NCBI GenBank assembly: GCA_027030435.1
Contig: JALVEX010000037.1
Coordinates: forward strand, 1-5,463
Source: Paracoccaceae bacterium
Lineage (GTDB): Bacteria; Pseudomonadota; Alphaproteobacteria; Rhodobacterales; Rhodobacteraceae
Reading direction: 5' to 3'
DNA length: 5,463 nucleotides
Positions 1 to 5,463 of this stretch are shown piece after piece; position 1 is the first letter of the stretch; the number at the start of each line of letters is the position of its first letter. The translations under genes and the position numbers were made by a program. The notes under the pieces were generated by a model. It did not search any database and was not told the origin of the DNA. It saw nothing but the letters and a program-made list of their open reading frames with translations.

Positions 1-232
1 TGCGCGGCAGGCCGAGGACGATGCCGCCCGCCGCGCGCTCGTTTGCGATTTCGAGGAGGCGGGCGGCGTCGGTGGTGAATTTCCGCCGCCGGACGGTTTC
101 GAGCGGGGTCGCGGTGGCGCGCAGGCTGTCGGACGCGGCGACGCCGATCGTCTTTTCCCCGAGATCGAGGCCGAGGAGCGGGCGCATGGGGGCGATGGCG
201 GCGGCGAAATCGGTGATTTCCTCATGGATCAT
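1..232 (-). CDS. ruvX: RuvX/YqgF family Holliday junction resolvase-like protein, 5' part only
   Basis: Reading leftward from an ATG at 232-230, the frame stays open to the window edge and gives 77 residues; the rest is outside. Residues 19-35 read LLGLDLGEKTIGVAASD, the RNase H-like first strand of the YqgF/RuvX family, with D23 at the place of the conserved catalytic aspartate. The stretch around residues 69-77 (GGIVLGLPR) matches the second conserved family block. Family members are usually about 140-160 residues, so roughly half is present. The family is known as a putative Holliday junction resolvase and is also implicated in 16S/23S rRNA processing; which role applies cannot be read from the sequence. 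An AAAGGG about 10 bases upstream (243-248 on the plus strand) supports the start. The gene begins 16 bases after the ccmI stop, which suggests co-transcription. It lacks a stop in the window because it is truncated by the edge, not broken. Confidence 0.92.
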   Translation of the reverse strand, partial: MIHEEITDFAAAIAPMRPLLGLDLGEKTIGVAASDSLRATATPLETVRRRKFTTDAARLLEIANERAAGGIVLGLPR

Positions 233-248
233 CCGCCGGCGCCCTTTC

Positions 249-1496
249 TCAATCCGTCAATCCGGCGCGCGCGGCGGCGGCATTGATCTTGGCCAGCCCT
301 GCCTCCTGGCCGGCGAAGGCCTTGCGGGCTTCATCCCGGATCTCGCGGGCCCGCTCCTTTTCGCCGAGCACCCCGTAGGCGGTGATGAGGCGGGCCCATT
401 TCTCCGGCGGGCCGCCCTCGCTGGCAAGCTCTTCATCGAGGCGCTCGACCATGGAGCGGATCATCTCCTGACGTTCCTCCTCGCTCATCTCGGCGGCATT
501 GGCGATATCCTCGCGGCTCGGCCCCGGGGCGGCGTCCCGGCCCGGTTCGGGGGGCAGTTCGTATTTCACGCCCGCAATGCGCGCCACCTCGGGCAGGCTG
601 GCGCGCAATTCGGGGATCCAGCGCGCATCGGGCGGGCTGTTTTCGAGGAGGCGGCTCCAGATGCGAAAGGCGAGATCCTCGCGCCGGTTCTGGGCAAACA
701 TGAGGCCGGTGTAGTAGAGCGCGAGACCGTGTTCGGGGTTGCGCTGCAGCGCCTGCATGAGGGCGGCTTCCGCTTCCGGCGAGACATAGCCGCGGGTGGC
801 AAGGATCATCAGCTCGGCCAGCTCGGCGTAATCATCCGCGCCGGACTCGGCGCCCTTGAGCGCGATCACCTTCTGCTGGGCCCTCCAGGCGGCGGGGAAA
901 TTGCCGAGCGCGGCTTCGTTGCGTGCCAGAAGCTGCTGCCCGCGCAGCTCGCCGGGGCGGGATTTCACCGTTTCGCGCAGCTTTTCCATCAGTTCGAGAT
1001 ATTTCGGATCGGCCCCCGGCGGCGGCGTGAAGGGGCCGTCCGCGCCGATCTCCGCTTCCACCGCGGCCTGGCCGGGGCGGCTTTCCTTGAATTCCGTCGC
1101 CATTTCGATGCGCTTGGAGATCGGCAGATCCGGGTATCCCGGAGCGCCTATCCGCATGTAGAGGAACACGCCCCCCCCGATGATGACCGCAAGGGCCGCC
1201 CCCCCGGCAACAAGGCTCGCCCCTCTCGGGGCCATGCCGCCCCGGCTTGCGGCGGCGAGGGCCCTGTCGGCGGCAAGGAGACGGCGGGAAATCTCGACCC
1301 GCAGCCGCTCGGCCTCCTCTTCGCTGATCGTGCCGCGCTCCACATCCTGCTCGACGGCCGCGAGCTGCTGGCGGTAGATCGCGATATCGCTTTCCGCCTC
1401 GTCGCCCCCATGATCGCGCCGCCGGCGCAGAAGCGCCAGCAGGATCAGCAGCGCGACAAGTGCGGCAAGGGCAATGGCAAGGGGCCAGAATTCCAT
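249..1496 (-). CDS. ccmI: c-type cytochrome biogenesis protein CcmI
   Basis: A 415-residue protein with the alphaproteobacterial CcmI layout. A first membrane helix (about 3-23, starting MEFWPLAIALAAL) is followed by RRRR at 24-27. A charged, coiled-coil-prone loop at about 35-83 contains the family stretch YRQQLAAVEQDVERG (41-55) and ISRRLL. A second membrane helix spans about 93-114, followed by GAPGYPD (117-123). A long TPR-like domain then starts near 165 (LLARNEAALG at 189-198) and runs to the C terminus. From work on Rhodobacter capsulatus, CcmI is an inner-membrane subunit of the cytochrome c haem ligation system. Its periplasmic TPR part holds the C-terminal helix of apocytochrome c and passes it to CcmF/CcmH. 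I chose the ATG at 1496-1494 because GGGAGA sits about 6 bases upstream and the first helix begins directly. An in-frame ATG at 1523 would add nine non-membrane residues and lacks this spacing. ruvX follows after 16 bases. Confidence 0.93.
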   Translation of the reverse strand: MEFWPLAIALAALVALLILLALLRRRRDHGGDEAESDIAIYRQQLAAVEQDVERGTISEEEAERLRVEISRRLLAADRALAAASRGGMAPRGASLVAGGAALAVIIGGGVFLYMRIGAPGYPDLPISKRIEMATEFKESRPGQAAVEAEIGADGPFTPPPGADPKYLELMEKLRETVKSRPGELRGQQLLARNEAALGNFPAAWRAQQKVIALKGAESGADDYAELAELMILATRGYVSPEAEAALMQALQRNPEHGLALYYTGLMFAQNRREDLAFRIWSRLLENSPPDARWIPELRASLPEVARIAGVKYELPPEPGRDAAPGPSREDIANAAEMSEEERQEMIRSMVERLDEELASEGGPPEKWARLITAYGVLGEKERAREIRDEARKAFAGQEAGLAKINAAAARAGLTD

Positions 1497-1498
1497 GG

Positions 1499-1509
1499 TG
1501 TTCTCCCGT
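1499..1509 (-). promoter_or_regulatory. Ribosome binding site of ccmI
   Basis: Read on the minus strand, CGGGAGAACACC directly precedes the ATG at 1496. The GGGAG core pairs well with the 16S rRNA tail at normal spacing. It decides the start in favour of 1496 over the in-frame ATG at 1523. Confidence 0.6.
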
Positions 1510-1517
1510 ATTCCTGA

Positions 1518-1532
1518 AGCCATCTAATGGCT
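1518..1532. repeat. Short perfect inverted repeat in the ccmI leader
   Basis: AGCCAT at 1518-1523 and ATGGCT at 1527-1532 are exact reverse complements separated by CTA. The site lies about 22 bases upstream of the ccmI start codon, inside the probable 5' leader. It could be a small operator or a short RNA hairpin, or it could be chance; nothing in the sequence identifies a binding protein. Confidence 0.35.
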
Positions 1533-1639
1533 GTGGGGCGCGAGGGAAAGGGGGGATGGTGCCGCAGCCCATCACGGATATGTCAGATGCGGGCAGGCGT
1601 GCCGGACGCCTTGTGTCGTTTTTATCCCGATTCCGCCGC

Positions 1640-1675
1640 TTGATACCTTGGCAGAGAGGCGCGGGGATGTATCAA
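1640..1675. promoter_or_regulatory. Inverted repeat overlapping the candidate sox promoter; possible operator
   Basis: TTGATAC at 1640-1646 is repeated as its exact reverse complement GTATCAA at 1669-1675. The arms are 29 bases apart start to start, close to three helical turns, so both would face the same side of the DNA. The left arm lies just upstream of the proposed -35 and the right arm covers the proposed -10, an arrangement that would suit a repressor or an inducible regulator. The arms are AT-rich in a GC-rich background. The regulator is unknown and no regulator gene is visible in the window. Confidence 0.3.
1648..1675 (+). promoter_or_regulatory. Candidate sigma-70-type promoter of the soxBDA operon
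   Basis: TTGGCA at 1648-1653 (5 of 6 to the -35 consensus) and TATCAA at 1670-1675 (4 of 6 to the -10 consensus) are 16 bases apart. Transcription would start near 1682, giving a leader of roughly 24 bases before the soxB ATG at 1706. This is the best promoter-like pair I could find by eye in the divergent spacer. The -10 half is the weaker part and coincides with one arm of an inverted repeat. Confidence 0.35.
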
Positions 1676-1693
1676 TGGCGCAAGAAAGGGGCA

Positions 1694-1700
1694 GGGAGAG
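1694..1700 (+). promoter_or_regulatory. Ribosome binding site of soxB
   Basis: GGGAGAG ends five bases before the ATG at 1706. It favours this start over an in-frame ATG at 1667, which would add 13 basic residues (MYQWRKKGAGRAG) not typical of the family N terminus and would overlap the proposed promoter -10. Confidence 0.55.
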
Positions 1701-1705
1701 CCGGG

Positions 1706-2953
1706 ATGAAACGCTACAATGCCTTGGCAATCTTGCGCGAGGGCCTGCGCCTTCACCGGGGCTGGCCGCGCGCCTGGGCAAGCCCCGAGCCGAAGAGTGA
1801 ATACGATGTGGTGATCGTGGGCGCGGGCGGCCACGGGCTCGCCACCGCCTATTATCTCGGCCGCAACCACGGCATCACCAATGTGGCGGTGCTGGAAAAG
1901 GGCTGGCTGGGGGGCGGCAACACCGGGCGCAACACCACCATCATCCGCTCGAACTACCTCCAGGATCCTTCCGCCGCGATCTACGAGAAGGCCCGTGCGC
2001 TTTATGAAACCATGAGCCGGGATCTCAACCTGAACGTCATGTTCTCGCCCCGCGGCGTGATGATGCTGGCCCAGACGGAGCACGAAAAGCGCGGCTATCT
2101 GCGCACCGCCGAGGCCAATGCGCTTCAGGGGGTGGAAACCGAATTCATCAGCCCCGCGCGCGTCAAGGAGCTGGTGCCGATGATCAATCTCGAAGGCCCC
2201 CGCTATCCCGTGCTCGGCGCGCTCTGGCAGGCCCGCGGCGGCACCGCGCGCCACGATGCGGTGGCCTGGGGCTATGCCCGCGCCTGCTCGGATATGGGCA
2301 TGCACATCATCCAGCAATGCGAAGTCACCGGGATCGAGCGCCGCGGCGGGCGCGTCAGCGCCGTCAATACCACCCGCGGGCGCATCGGCTGCGGGAAGCT
2401 TGCGCTGATCGTGGCCGGCCATTCGGGGCGCCTCGCCGAAATGGCCGGCTTCCGCCTGCCGATCGAGAGCGTGGCCTTGCAGGCGATGGTGAGCGAGCCG
2501 ATAAAGCCCATGCTCGATGTGGTGGTGATGGCCAACACCGTGCACGGCTACATCTCGCAATCGGACAAGGGCGAACTGGTGATCGGCGGCGGCGCCGACG
2601 GCTACAACAACTACACCCAGCGCGGCTCCTTCCACCATATCGAGGAAACCGTGCGCGCCCTGTGCGAAACCTTCCCGGCGATCGGACGCCTGCGCATGAT
2701 GCGCCAATGGGGCGGCATTGTTGACATGACGGGCGATCGCTCCCCGATCCTCTCGAAAACCCCGCTCCCGGGCTGCTACGTCAATTGCGGCTGGGGCACC
2801 GGCGGCTTCAAGGCCATCCCCGGCTCGGGCTGGGCGATGGCCGAACTCGTCGCCAATGATGCCCCCGGGCCCCTCGCGGCGCCCTTCAGCCTCAGCCGTT
2901 TCCGTGAAGGCCGCTTCATCGATGAAAGCGTGGCCGCAGGAGTGGCCCACTGA
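1706..2953 (+). CDS. soxB: Sarcosine oxidase-type beta subunit (FAD/FMN flavoprotein)
   Basis: A 415-residue DAO-family flavoprotein, the usual length for the beta subunit of heterotetrameric sarcosine oxidase. The beta subunit carries the substrate-oxidising FAD and a covalently bound FMN. Residues 33-64 form the Rossmann fold: GAGGHG at 39-44 is the FAD-binding GxGxxG, and E64 (VLEK) is the ribose-binding acid. GGGNTGRNTT (69-78) is the conserved flavin loop. H183 in GGTARHDAVAWGYARA is probably the histidine that binds FMN covalently, near H173 in characterised enzymes. QSDKGELVIGGG and NCGWGTGGFKAIPGSGW near the C terminus are also family blocks. The start is set by the typical MKRY...REGLR N terminus and a GGGAG site. 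The stop sits in TGATG, overlapping a small downstream frame. The order beta, delta, alpha is that of a soxBDAG operon. The main alternative is MgdA of N-methylglutamate dehydrogenase, a homologue. Family call is very sure, substrate less so. Confidence 0.88.
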   Translation: MKRYNALAILREGLRLHRGWPRAWASPEPKSEYDVVIVGAGGHGLATAYYLGRNHGITNVAVLEKGWLGGGNTGRNTTIIRSNYLQDPSAAIYEKARALYETMSRDLNLNVMFSPRGVMMLAQTEHEKRGYLRTAEANALQGVETEFISPARVKELVPMINLEGPRYPVLGALWQARGGTARHDAVAWGYARACSDMGMHIIQQCEVTGIERRGGRVSAVNTTRGRIGCGKLALIVAGHSGRLAEMAGFRLPIESVALQAMVSEPIKPMLDVVVMANTVHGYISQSDKGELVIGGGADGYNNYTQRGSFHHIEETVRALCETFPAIGRLRMMRQWGGIVDMTGDRSPILSKTPLPGCYVNCGWGTGGFKAIPGSGWAMAELVANDAPGPLAAPFSLSRFREGRFIDESVAAGVAH

Positions 2954-2963
2954 TGCGAAGGCT

Positions 2964-3000
2964 CATCCTCATCACTGGTCTTCAAATATCCCCGGGGGCG
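2964..3000. repeat. Rhodobacterales-type intergenic repeat word (TTCAAATATCCCCGGGGG)
   Basis: The stretch TTCAAATATCCCCGGGGG at 2981-2998, preceded by a CATC/CTTC-rich segment and followed by G/C blocks, resembles a word I remember occurring in many Rhodobacterales intergenic regions. On the opposite strand it reads as GGGGATATTTGAAGA. I have no name or database entry for it. Only one copy lies in this window, so its repetitive nature cannot be shown here. Confidence 0.35.
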
Positions 3001-3050
3001 CGGGGCGGGGCGGAAGGAAAACTGGCAGCCCCCGCTCCCGCAGCCGCCAC

Positions 3051-3056
3051 AGGGAG
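3051..3056 (+). promoter_or_regulatory. Ribosome binding site of soxD, inside a predicted stem
   Basis: AGGGAG ends nine bases before the soxD ATG at 3066. It is a good Shine-Dalgarno match, but its GGGAG is fully paired in the 6-bp stem formed with 3034-3039. Confidence 0.5.
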
Positions 3057-3065
3057 CCCGCCCCC

Positions 3066-3389
3066 ATGCTGATCCTGACCTGCCCGTATTGCGGCGTCAA
3101 CGCCGATGAAACCGAGCTTGCCCCGGGCGGCGAAGCGCATCTGAGGCGCGCCGGCCCGGATGCCTCGGATGCTGAATTCGAAGCCTACATGTTCGAGCGC
3201 CGCAATCCCTGCGGCGTCCATTTCGAACGCTGGCGCCACGCGGCGGGCTGCGGCAAGTGGTTCATCGCCGCGCGCGCCACCGATACGCTCGAGGTCTTCG
3301 CCACCTACAAGGCGCAATGCACCGCGCCCCCGGCCGATGTGATCCGCGCGATCAGGGCCCGCCGCCCCGATTGGGAGGGCTGGAAATGA
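3066..3389 (+). CDS. soxD: Sarcosine oxidase-type delta subunit (zinc protein)
   Basis: A 107-residue protein beginning MLILTCPYCG, the hallmark start of the delta subunit. C6 and C9 (CPYC) together with H58 and C62 (RWRHAAGCGKWF) match the Cys, Cys, His, Cys set that binds one zinc ion in heterotetrameric sarcosine oxidase structures (6, 9, 59 and 63 from memory). GGEAHLRRAGPD and FERRNPCGVHFERWRH are further family blocks. Usual lengths are about 90-110 residues, so it is complete. Its role is structural, supporting assembly of the alpha and beta subunits in the cytoplasm; no catalysis is expected. It starts 112 bases after soxB behind a folded leader, and its last codons contain the soxA ribosome binding site. 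The stop TGA overlaps the soxA start as ATGA. C49, where I remember a lysine in typical members (NPKG), is a fifth cysteine of unknown importance. The MgdB subunit of N-methylglutamate dehydrogenase is the alternative. Confidence 0.92.
   Translation: MLILTCPYCGVNADETELAPGGEAHLRRAGPDASDAEFEAYMFERRNPCGVHFERWRHAAGCGKWFIAARATDTLEVFATYKAQCTAPPADVIRAIRARRPDWEGWK
3373..3379 (+). promoter_or_regulatory. Ribosome binding site of soxA within soxD
   Basis: GGGAGGG lies in the codons for the last residues of soxD (W-E-G) and ends six bases before the ATG at 3386. Together with the ATGA stop/start overlap it indicates translational coupling of soxD and soxA. Confidence 0.65.
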
Positions 3390-5463
3390 GCCGGCGCATA
3401 GAGGGCAGGGGCCGCTTCCTCAACCGCGCGCGCCCCGTCACCTTCCGTTTCAACGGCCAGAGCCTCGCCGGCTATGAAGGCGATACGCTCGCCTCCGCCC
3501 TTCTTGCCAATGATCGCATCCTGCTCGGGCGCAGCTTCAAGTATCACCGCCCGCGCGGGCTGGTGGGTGCGGGCGCCGAGGAACCCAACGCCCTGATGGA
3601 GCTGGGCGAGGGCGCGCGCTTCGAGCCCGACCGCCGCGCCACCACTACCGAGCTTCACGAAGGGCTCACCGCCCGCAGCCAGAATCACTGGCCGAGCCTC
3701 GCACATGACATCGGCGCGCTGAACGATCTCTTCGCCCGCTTCCTCTCGGCAGGTTTCTACTACAAGACCTTCATGTTCCCCGCCTTCGCCTGGAAGCACC
3801 TCTTCGAGCCCCTGATCCGCCGCTCCGCCGGCCTCGGCCGCGCGCCCGCGCCCGATGCCCGAGATCCCGATCTTTACGAACATTTCCACGCCCATGTGGA
3901 TGTGCTGGTGGTGGGGGGCGGCATCGCGGGGCTTCAGGCGGCGCTTGCGGCGGGGCGCGCGGGCGCGCGGGTGCTGCTGCTGGAGCAGACGCCCCATTGG
4001 GGCGGGCGCGCGCCGGTGGACGGCGTCAGCATCGAGGGCAAGAGCGCCGGGGAATGGGTGCAGAACGCCCTTGCAGAGATTGAGGGCATGGAAAACGTCA
4101 GCCTGCGCAGCCGCACCGTCGGCAGCGGCGTCTATGATCACGGCTATGCGCTCGGCTTCGAGCGGCTCACCGATCACCGACCCGGTGCCGATGGGCCGCG
4201 CCATCGCCTCTGGCGCATCCGCGCGCGGCGCATCGTCACCGCCACCGGCGCCATCGAGCGCCCGCTCGCCTTCCCCGGCAACGATCGCCCCGGGGTGATG
4301 CTCGCAAGCGCCGTGCGCGACTACCTCGAAAACTGGGGCGTTCTGGCGGGCGATCGCGTGGTGATCGTCACCAACAACGATGACGCCTACCGCACCGCGC
4401 TTGCCGTCCGCGAGGCGGGGGGCGAGGTGGCGGCTGTTGTCGATGCCCGCCCCGCCGCCACCGGCGCCTTGGCGCAGGCCGCGCGCGAGGCGGGGATCGC
4501 GGTGCTCGAGGGGCGCGCCATCGCCGGCACGAAGGGCAGAAAGCGGCTTCGCGCGGTGAGGATCGGGCTGATGGAGGGCCAGGGCGGCGCGGTGGAGGAA
4601 ATCGCCTGCGATTGCCTGGCGATGTCGGGCGGGTGGTCGCCCGTGGTGCATCTGTGGTCCCATTGCGCAGGCAAGCTGATGTGGGACGAAACGGGCGCCT
4701 TCTTCCGCCCCGATCCCGCGCGCCCGCCCCTTGGCGCGGATGGCGAAGGCTTCGTGATCGCCGCGGGGGCGGCGAATGGCGAGATGGATGCCGCGCGGGC
4801 CATGGAAGATGCCGACAGGGCCGGCAAGCGGGCGGCGAAGGAAGCGGGCTTCCGCCCCGGGCGCAAACGCGCGCCGAAAGCGCAGGCGCTCGAAGAAACC
4901 CCCCTGCTGCCGGTGTGGCAGATGCCGGCGCGGGCGGGGGCGAAGATGCGCATGAAGATGTGGCTCGATTTCCAGAACGATGTGAAGGTGTCCGACGTCC
5001 GCCAGGCGGCGCGCGAAGGCTATGAGAGCGTCGAGCATACCAAGCGCTACACCACGCTCGGCATGGCCAACGATCAGGGCAAGCTCAGCAATATCAACGG
5101 CATCGCCGTTCTTTCCGATGCCCTGGGCCGCCCGATCCCGCAGACCGGCACCACCACCTTCCGCCCGCCCTACACGCCGCTTTCCTTCGGTGCCATCACC
5201 GGCGAGGCGCGCGGCGATCTCTTCCAGCCCCTGCGCCGCACCCCGATCCAGGGCTGGCACGAGCAGAACGGCGCCGATTTCGAGCCCGTCGGCCAATGGC
5301 GCCGCCCCTATTGCTACCGCCGGCCGGGCGAATCCCGCGAAGATGCGGTGAAGCGCGAGGTGCAGGCCACGCGCGGCGGCCTTGGCCTCCTCGATGCCTC
5401 GACCCTTGGCAAGATCCTCGTCAGCGGGCCGGATGCGGGGAAGTTCCTCGATCTCGTCTATAC
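3386..5463 (+). CDS. soxA: Sarcosine oxidase-type alpha subunit, N-terminal 692 residues (cut by window edge)
   Basis: I translated the frame from the ATG at 3386 and found no stop to the right edge. That gives 692 residues of a protein that is usually about 960-1010. Residues 1-110 form the ferredoxin-like N-terminal domain, with GRSFKYHRPRG at 48-58 and no iron-sulphur cysteines, as in the family. Residues 171-201 are a Rossmann fold with GGGIAG at 177-182 and E200, the NAD+ site. ATGAIERPLAFPGNDRPGVMLA follows in the pyridine nucleotide-disulphide oxidoreductase-like region, then SGGWSP (414-419). DFQND (528-532) and VEHTKRYTT (549-557) are conserved joining blocks. From about R639 (RRPYCYRRPGES) the GcvT-like C-terminal domain begins; it handles tetrahydrofolate and the one-carbon unit, and its larger part is outside. 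The known reaction is sarcosine plus O2 and tetrahydrofolate to glycine, methylenetetrahydrofolate and H2O2. MgdC is the alternative. soxG is expected next. Confidence 0.94.
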   Translation, partial: MSRRIEGRGRFLNRARPVTFRFNGQSLAGYEGDTLASALLANDRILLGRSFKYHRPRGLVGAGAEEPNALMELGEGARFEPDRRATTTELHEGLTARSQNHWPSLAHDIGALNDLFARFLSAGFYYKTFMFPAFAWKHLFEPLIRRSAGLGRAPAPDARDPDLYEHFHAHVDVLVVGGGIAGLQAALAAGRAGARVLLLEQTPHWGGRAPVDGVSIEGKSAGEWVQNALAEIEGMENVSLRSRTVGSGVYDHGYALGFERLTDHRPGADGPRHRLWRIRARRIVTATGAIERPLAFPGNDRPGVMLASAVRDYLENWGVLAGDRVVIVTNNDDAYRTALAVREAGGEVAAVVDARPAATGALAQAAREAGIAVLEGRAIAGTKGRKRLRAVRIGLMEGQGGAVEEIACDCLAMSGGWSPVVHLWSHCAGKLMWDETGAFFRPDPARPPLGADGEGFVIAAGAANGEMDAARAMEDADRAGKRAAKEAGFRPGRKRAPKAQALEETPLLPVWQMPARAGAKMRMKMWLDFQNDVKVSDVRQAAREGYESVEHTKRYTTLGMANDQGKLSNINGIAVLSDALGRPIPQTGTTTFRPPYTPLSFGAITGEARGDLFQPLRRTPIQGWHEQNGADFEPVGQWRRPYCYRRPGESREDAVKREVQATRGGLGLLDASTLGKILVSGPDAGKFLDLVY

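Larger units (their letters stand above)
2954..3065 (+). promoter_or_regulatory. Structured soxB-soxD spacer containing the soxD leader
   Basis: This 112-base spacer is unusually long for an operon whose next junction overlaps. GCTCCC at 3034-3039 pairs exactly with GGGAGC at 3052-3057, and that right arm is the soxD ribosome binding site. GGGGCGGG at 3002-3009 pairs exactly with CCCGCCCC at 3057-3064, immediately before the soxD ATG. GCGGGG at 3000-3005 or 3005-3010 could instead pair with CCCCGC at 3030-3035, which would compete with the inner stem. The pairings are directly visible; a regulatory role is inference, and GC-rich DNA makes such matches common. Confidence 0.4.
2953..3072 (+). 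other. Possible 39-codon leader reading frame coupling soxB to soxD
   Basis: An ATG at 2953-2955 overlaps the soxB stop (TGATG) and opens a frame of 39 codons that ends with TGA at 3070-3072, two bases past the soxD start codon. AGGAG at 2938-2942, inside the last soxB codons, lies 10 bases before this ATG. The peptide would begin MRRLILITGLQISPG and end in a proline- and alanine-rich tail. It matches no family I know. It may only serve to carry ribosomes through the folded leader, or it may not be translated at all. An open frame of this length is not unusual in GC-rich DNA. Confidence 0.22.

Noticed and set aside
21..1517. A 498-residue plus-strand open frame opposite ccmI and ruvX
   Set aside because: It runs antisense to two genes with conserved motifs, has low-complexity Gly/Arg/Ala-rich content and no family signature.
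1595..1623. Hairpin AGGCGT-GCCGG-ACGCCT followed eight bases later by a run of five T
   Set aside because: It looks a little like a terminator on the plus strand, but no plus-strand gene lies upstream, the T run is short and too far from the stem, and it sits upstream of the proposed sox promoter.
1667..1705. Upstream in-frame ATG that would extend soxB by 13 residues
   Set aside because: The extension is not typical of the family, it overlaps the candidate promoter, and the ATG at 1706 has a well-spaced GGGAG.
1622..2950. A 442-residue minus-strand open frame opposite soxB
   Set aside because: It is histidine-, alanine- and glycine-rich, as expected from reading a GC-rich gene backwards; soxB is unambiguous on the other strand.
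3305..5296. A 663-residue open frame on the minus strand across soxD and soxA
   Set aside because: It lies opposite soxA, whose frame shows clear family motifs throughout. Long antisense frames are expected from the GC-rich third codon positions, and the translation shows no recognisable domain.
3855..5351. Three plus-strand open frames inside soxA in other reading frames (3855-4298, 4612-5025, 5022-5351), first suspected as signs of a frameshift
   Set aside because: Codon-by-codon reading of the soxA frame from 3386 to the edge finds no stop and continuous family motifs, so there is no frameshift; these are shadows.

Overview
The window looks like chromosomal DNA from an alphaproteobacterium, most likely of the order Rhodobacterales. 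The base composition is strongly GC-rich and all genes share a GC-rich third codon position. CcmI and the sarcosine-oxidase-type subunits also read like Rhodobacterales family members. I could not run a search, so the placement rests on remembered family sequences.

Left part (1-1496, minus strand): the 5' end of a RuvX/YqgF gene runs off the left edge. It lies 16 bases downstream of a complete ccmI gene for a cytochrome c maturation chaperone. The two probably share a transcript. Between ccmI and the next gene is a divergent spacer of about 210 bases (1497-1705). It holds a candidate promoter for the rightward operon, overlapped by a 7-bp inverted repeat, and a second short inverted repeat in the ccmI leader.

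Right part (1706-5463, plus strand): three genes in the order beta, delta, alpha of a heterotetrameric sarcosine-oxidase-type flavoenzyme (soxB, soxD, soxA). The alpha gene is cut by the right edge, and the gamma gene (soxG) would be expected just beyond it. Together the subunits would oxidise an N-methyl amino acid at the flavins of the beta subunit and pass the one-carbon unit to tetrahydrofolate through the alpha subunit. N-methylglutamate dehydrogenase (mgdABCD) has homologous subunits in the same order, so the substrate is not settled by these genes alone.

Most of the window is ordinary metabolism. The least explained stretch is the 112-base soxB-soxD spacer (2954-3065). It carries what looks like a Rhodobacterales-type intergenic repeat, GC-rich pairing that buries the soxD ribosome binding site, and a 39-codon reading frame linking the soxB stop to the soxD start. 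I saw no RNA gene, insertion sequence, CRISPR array or defence system.
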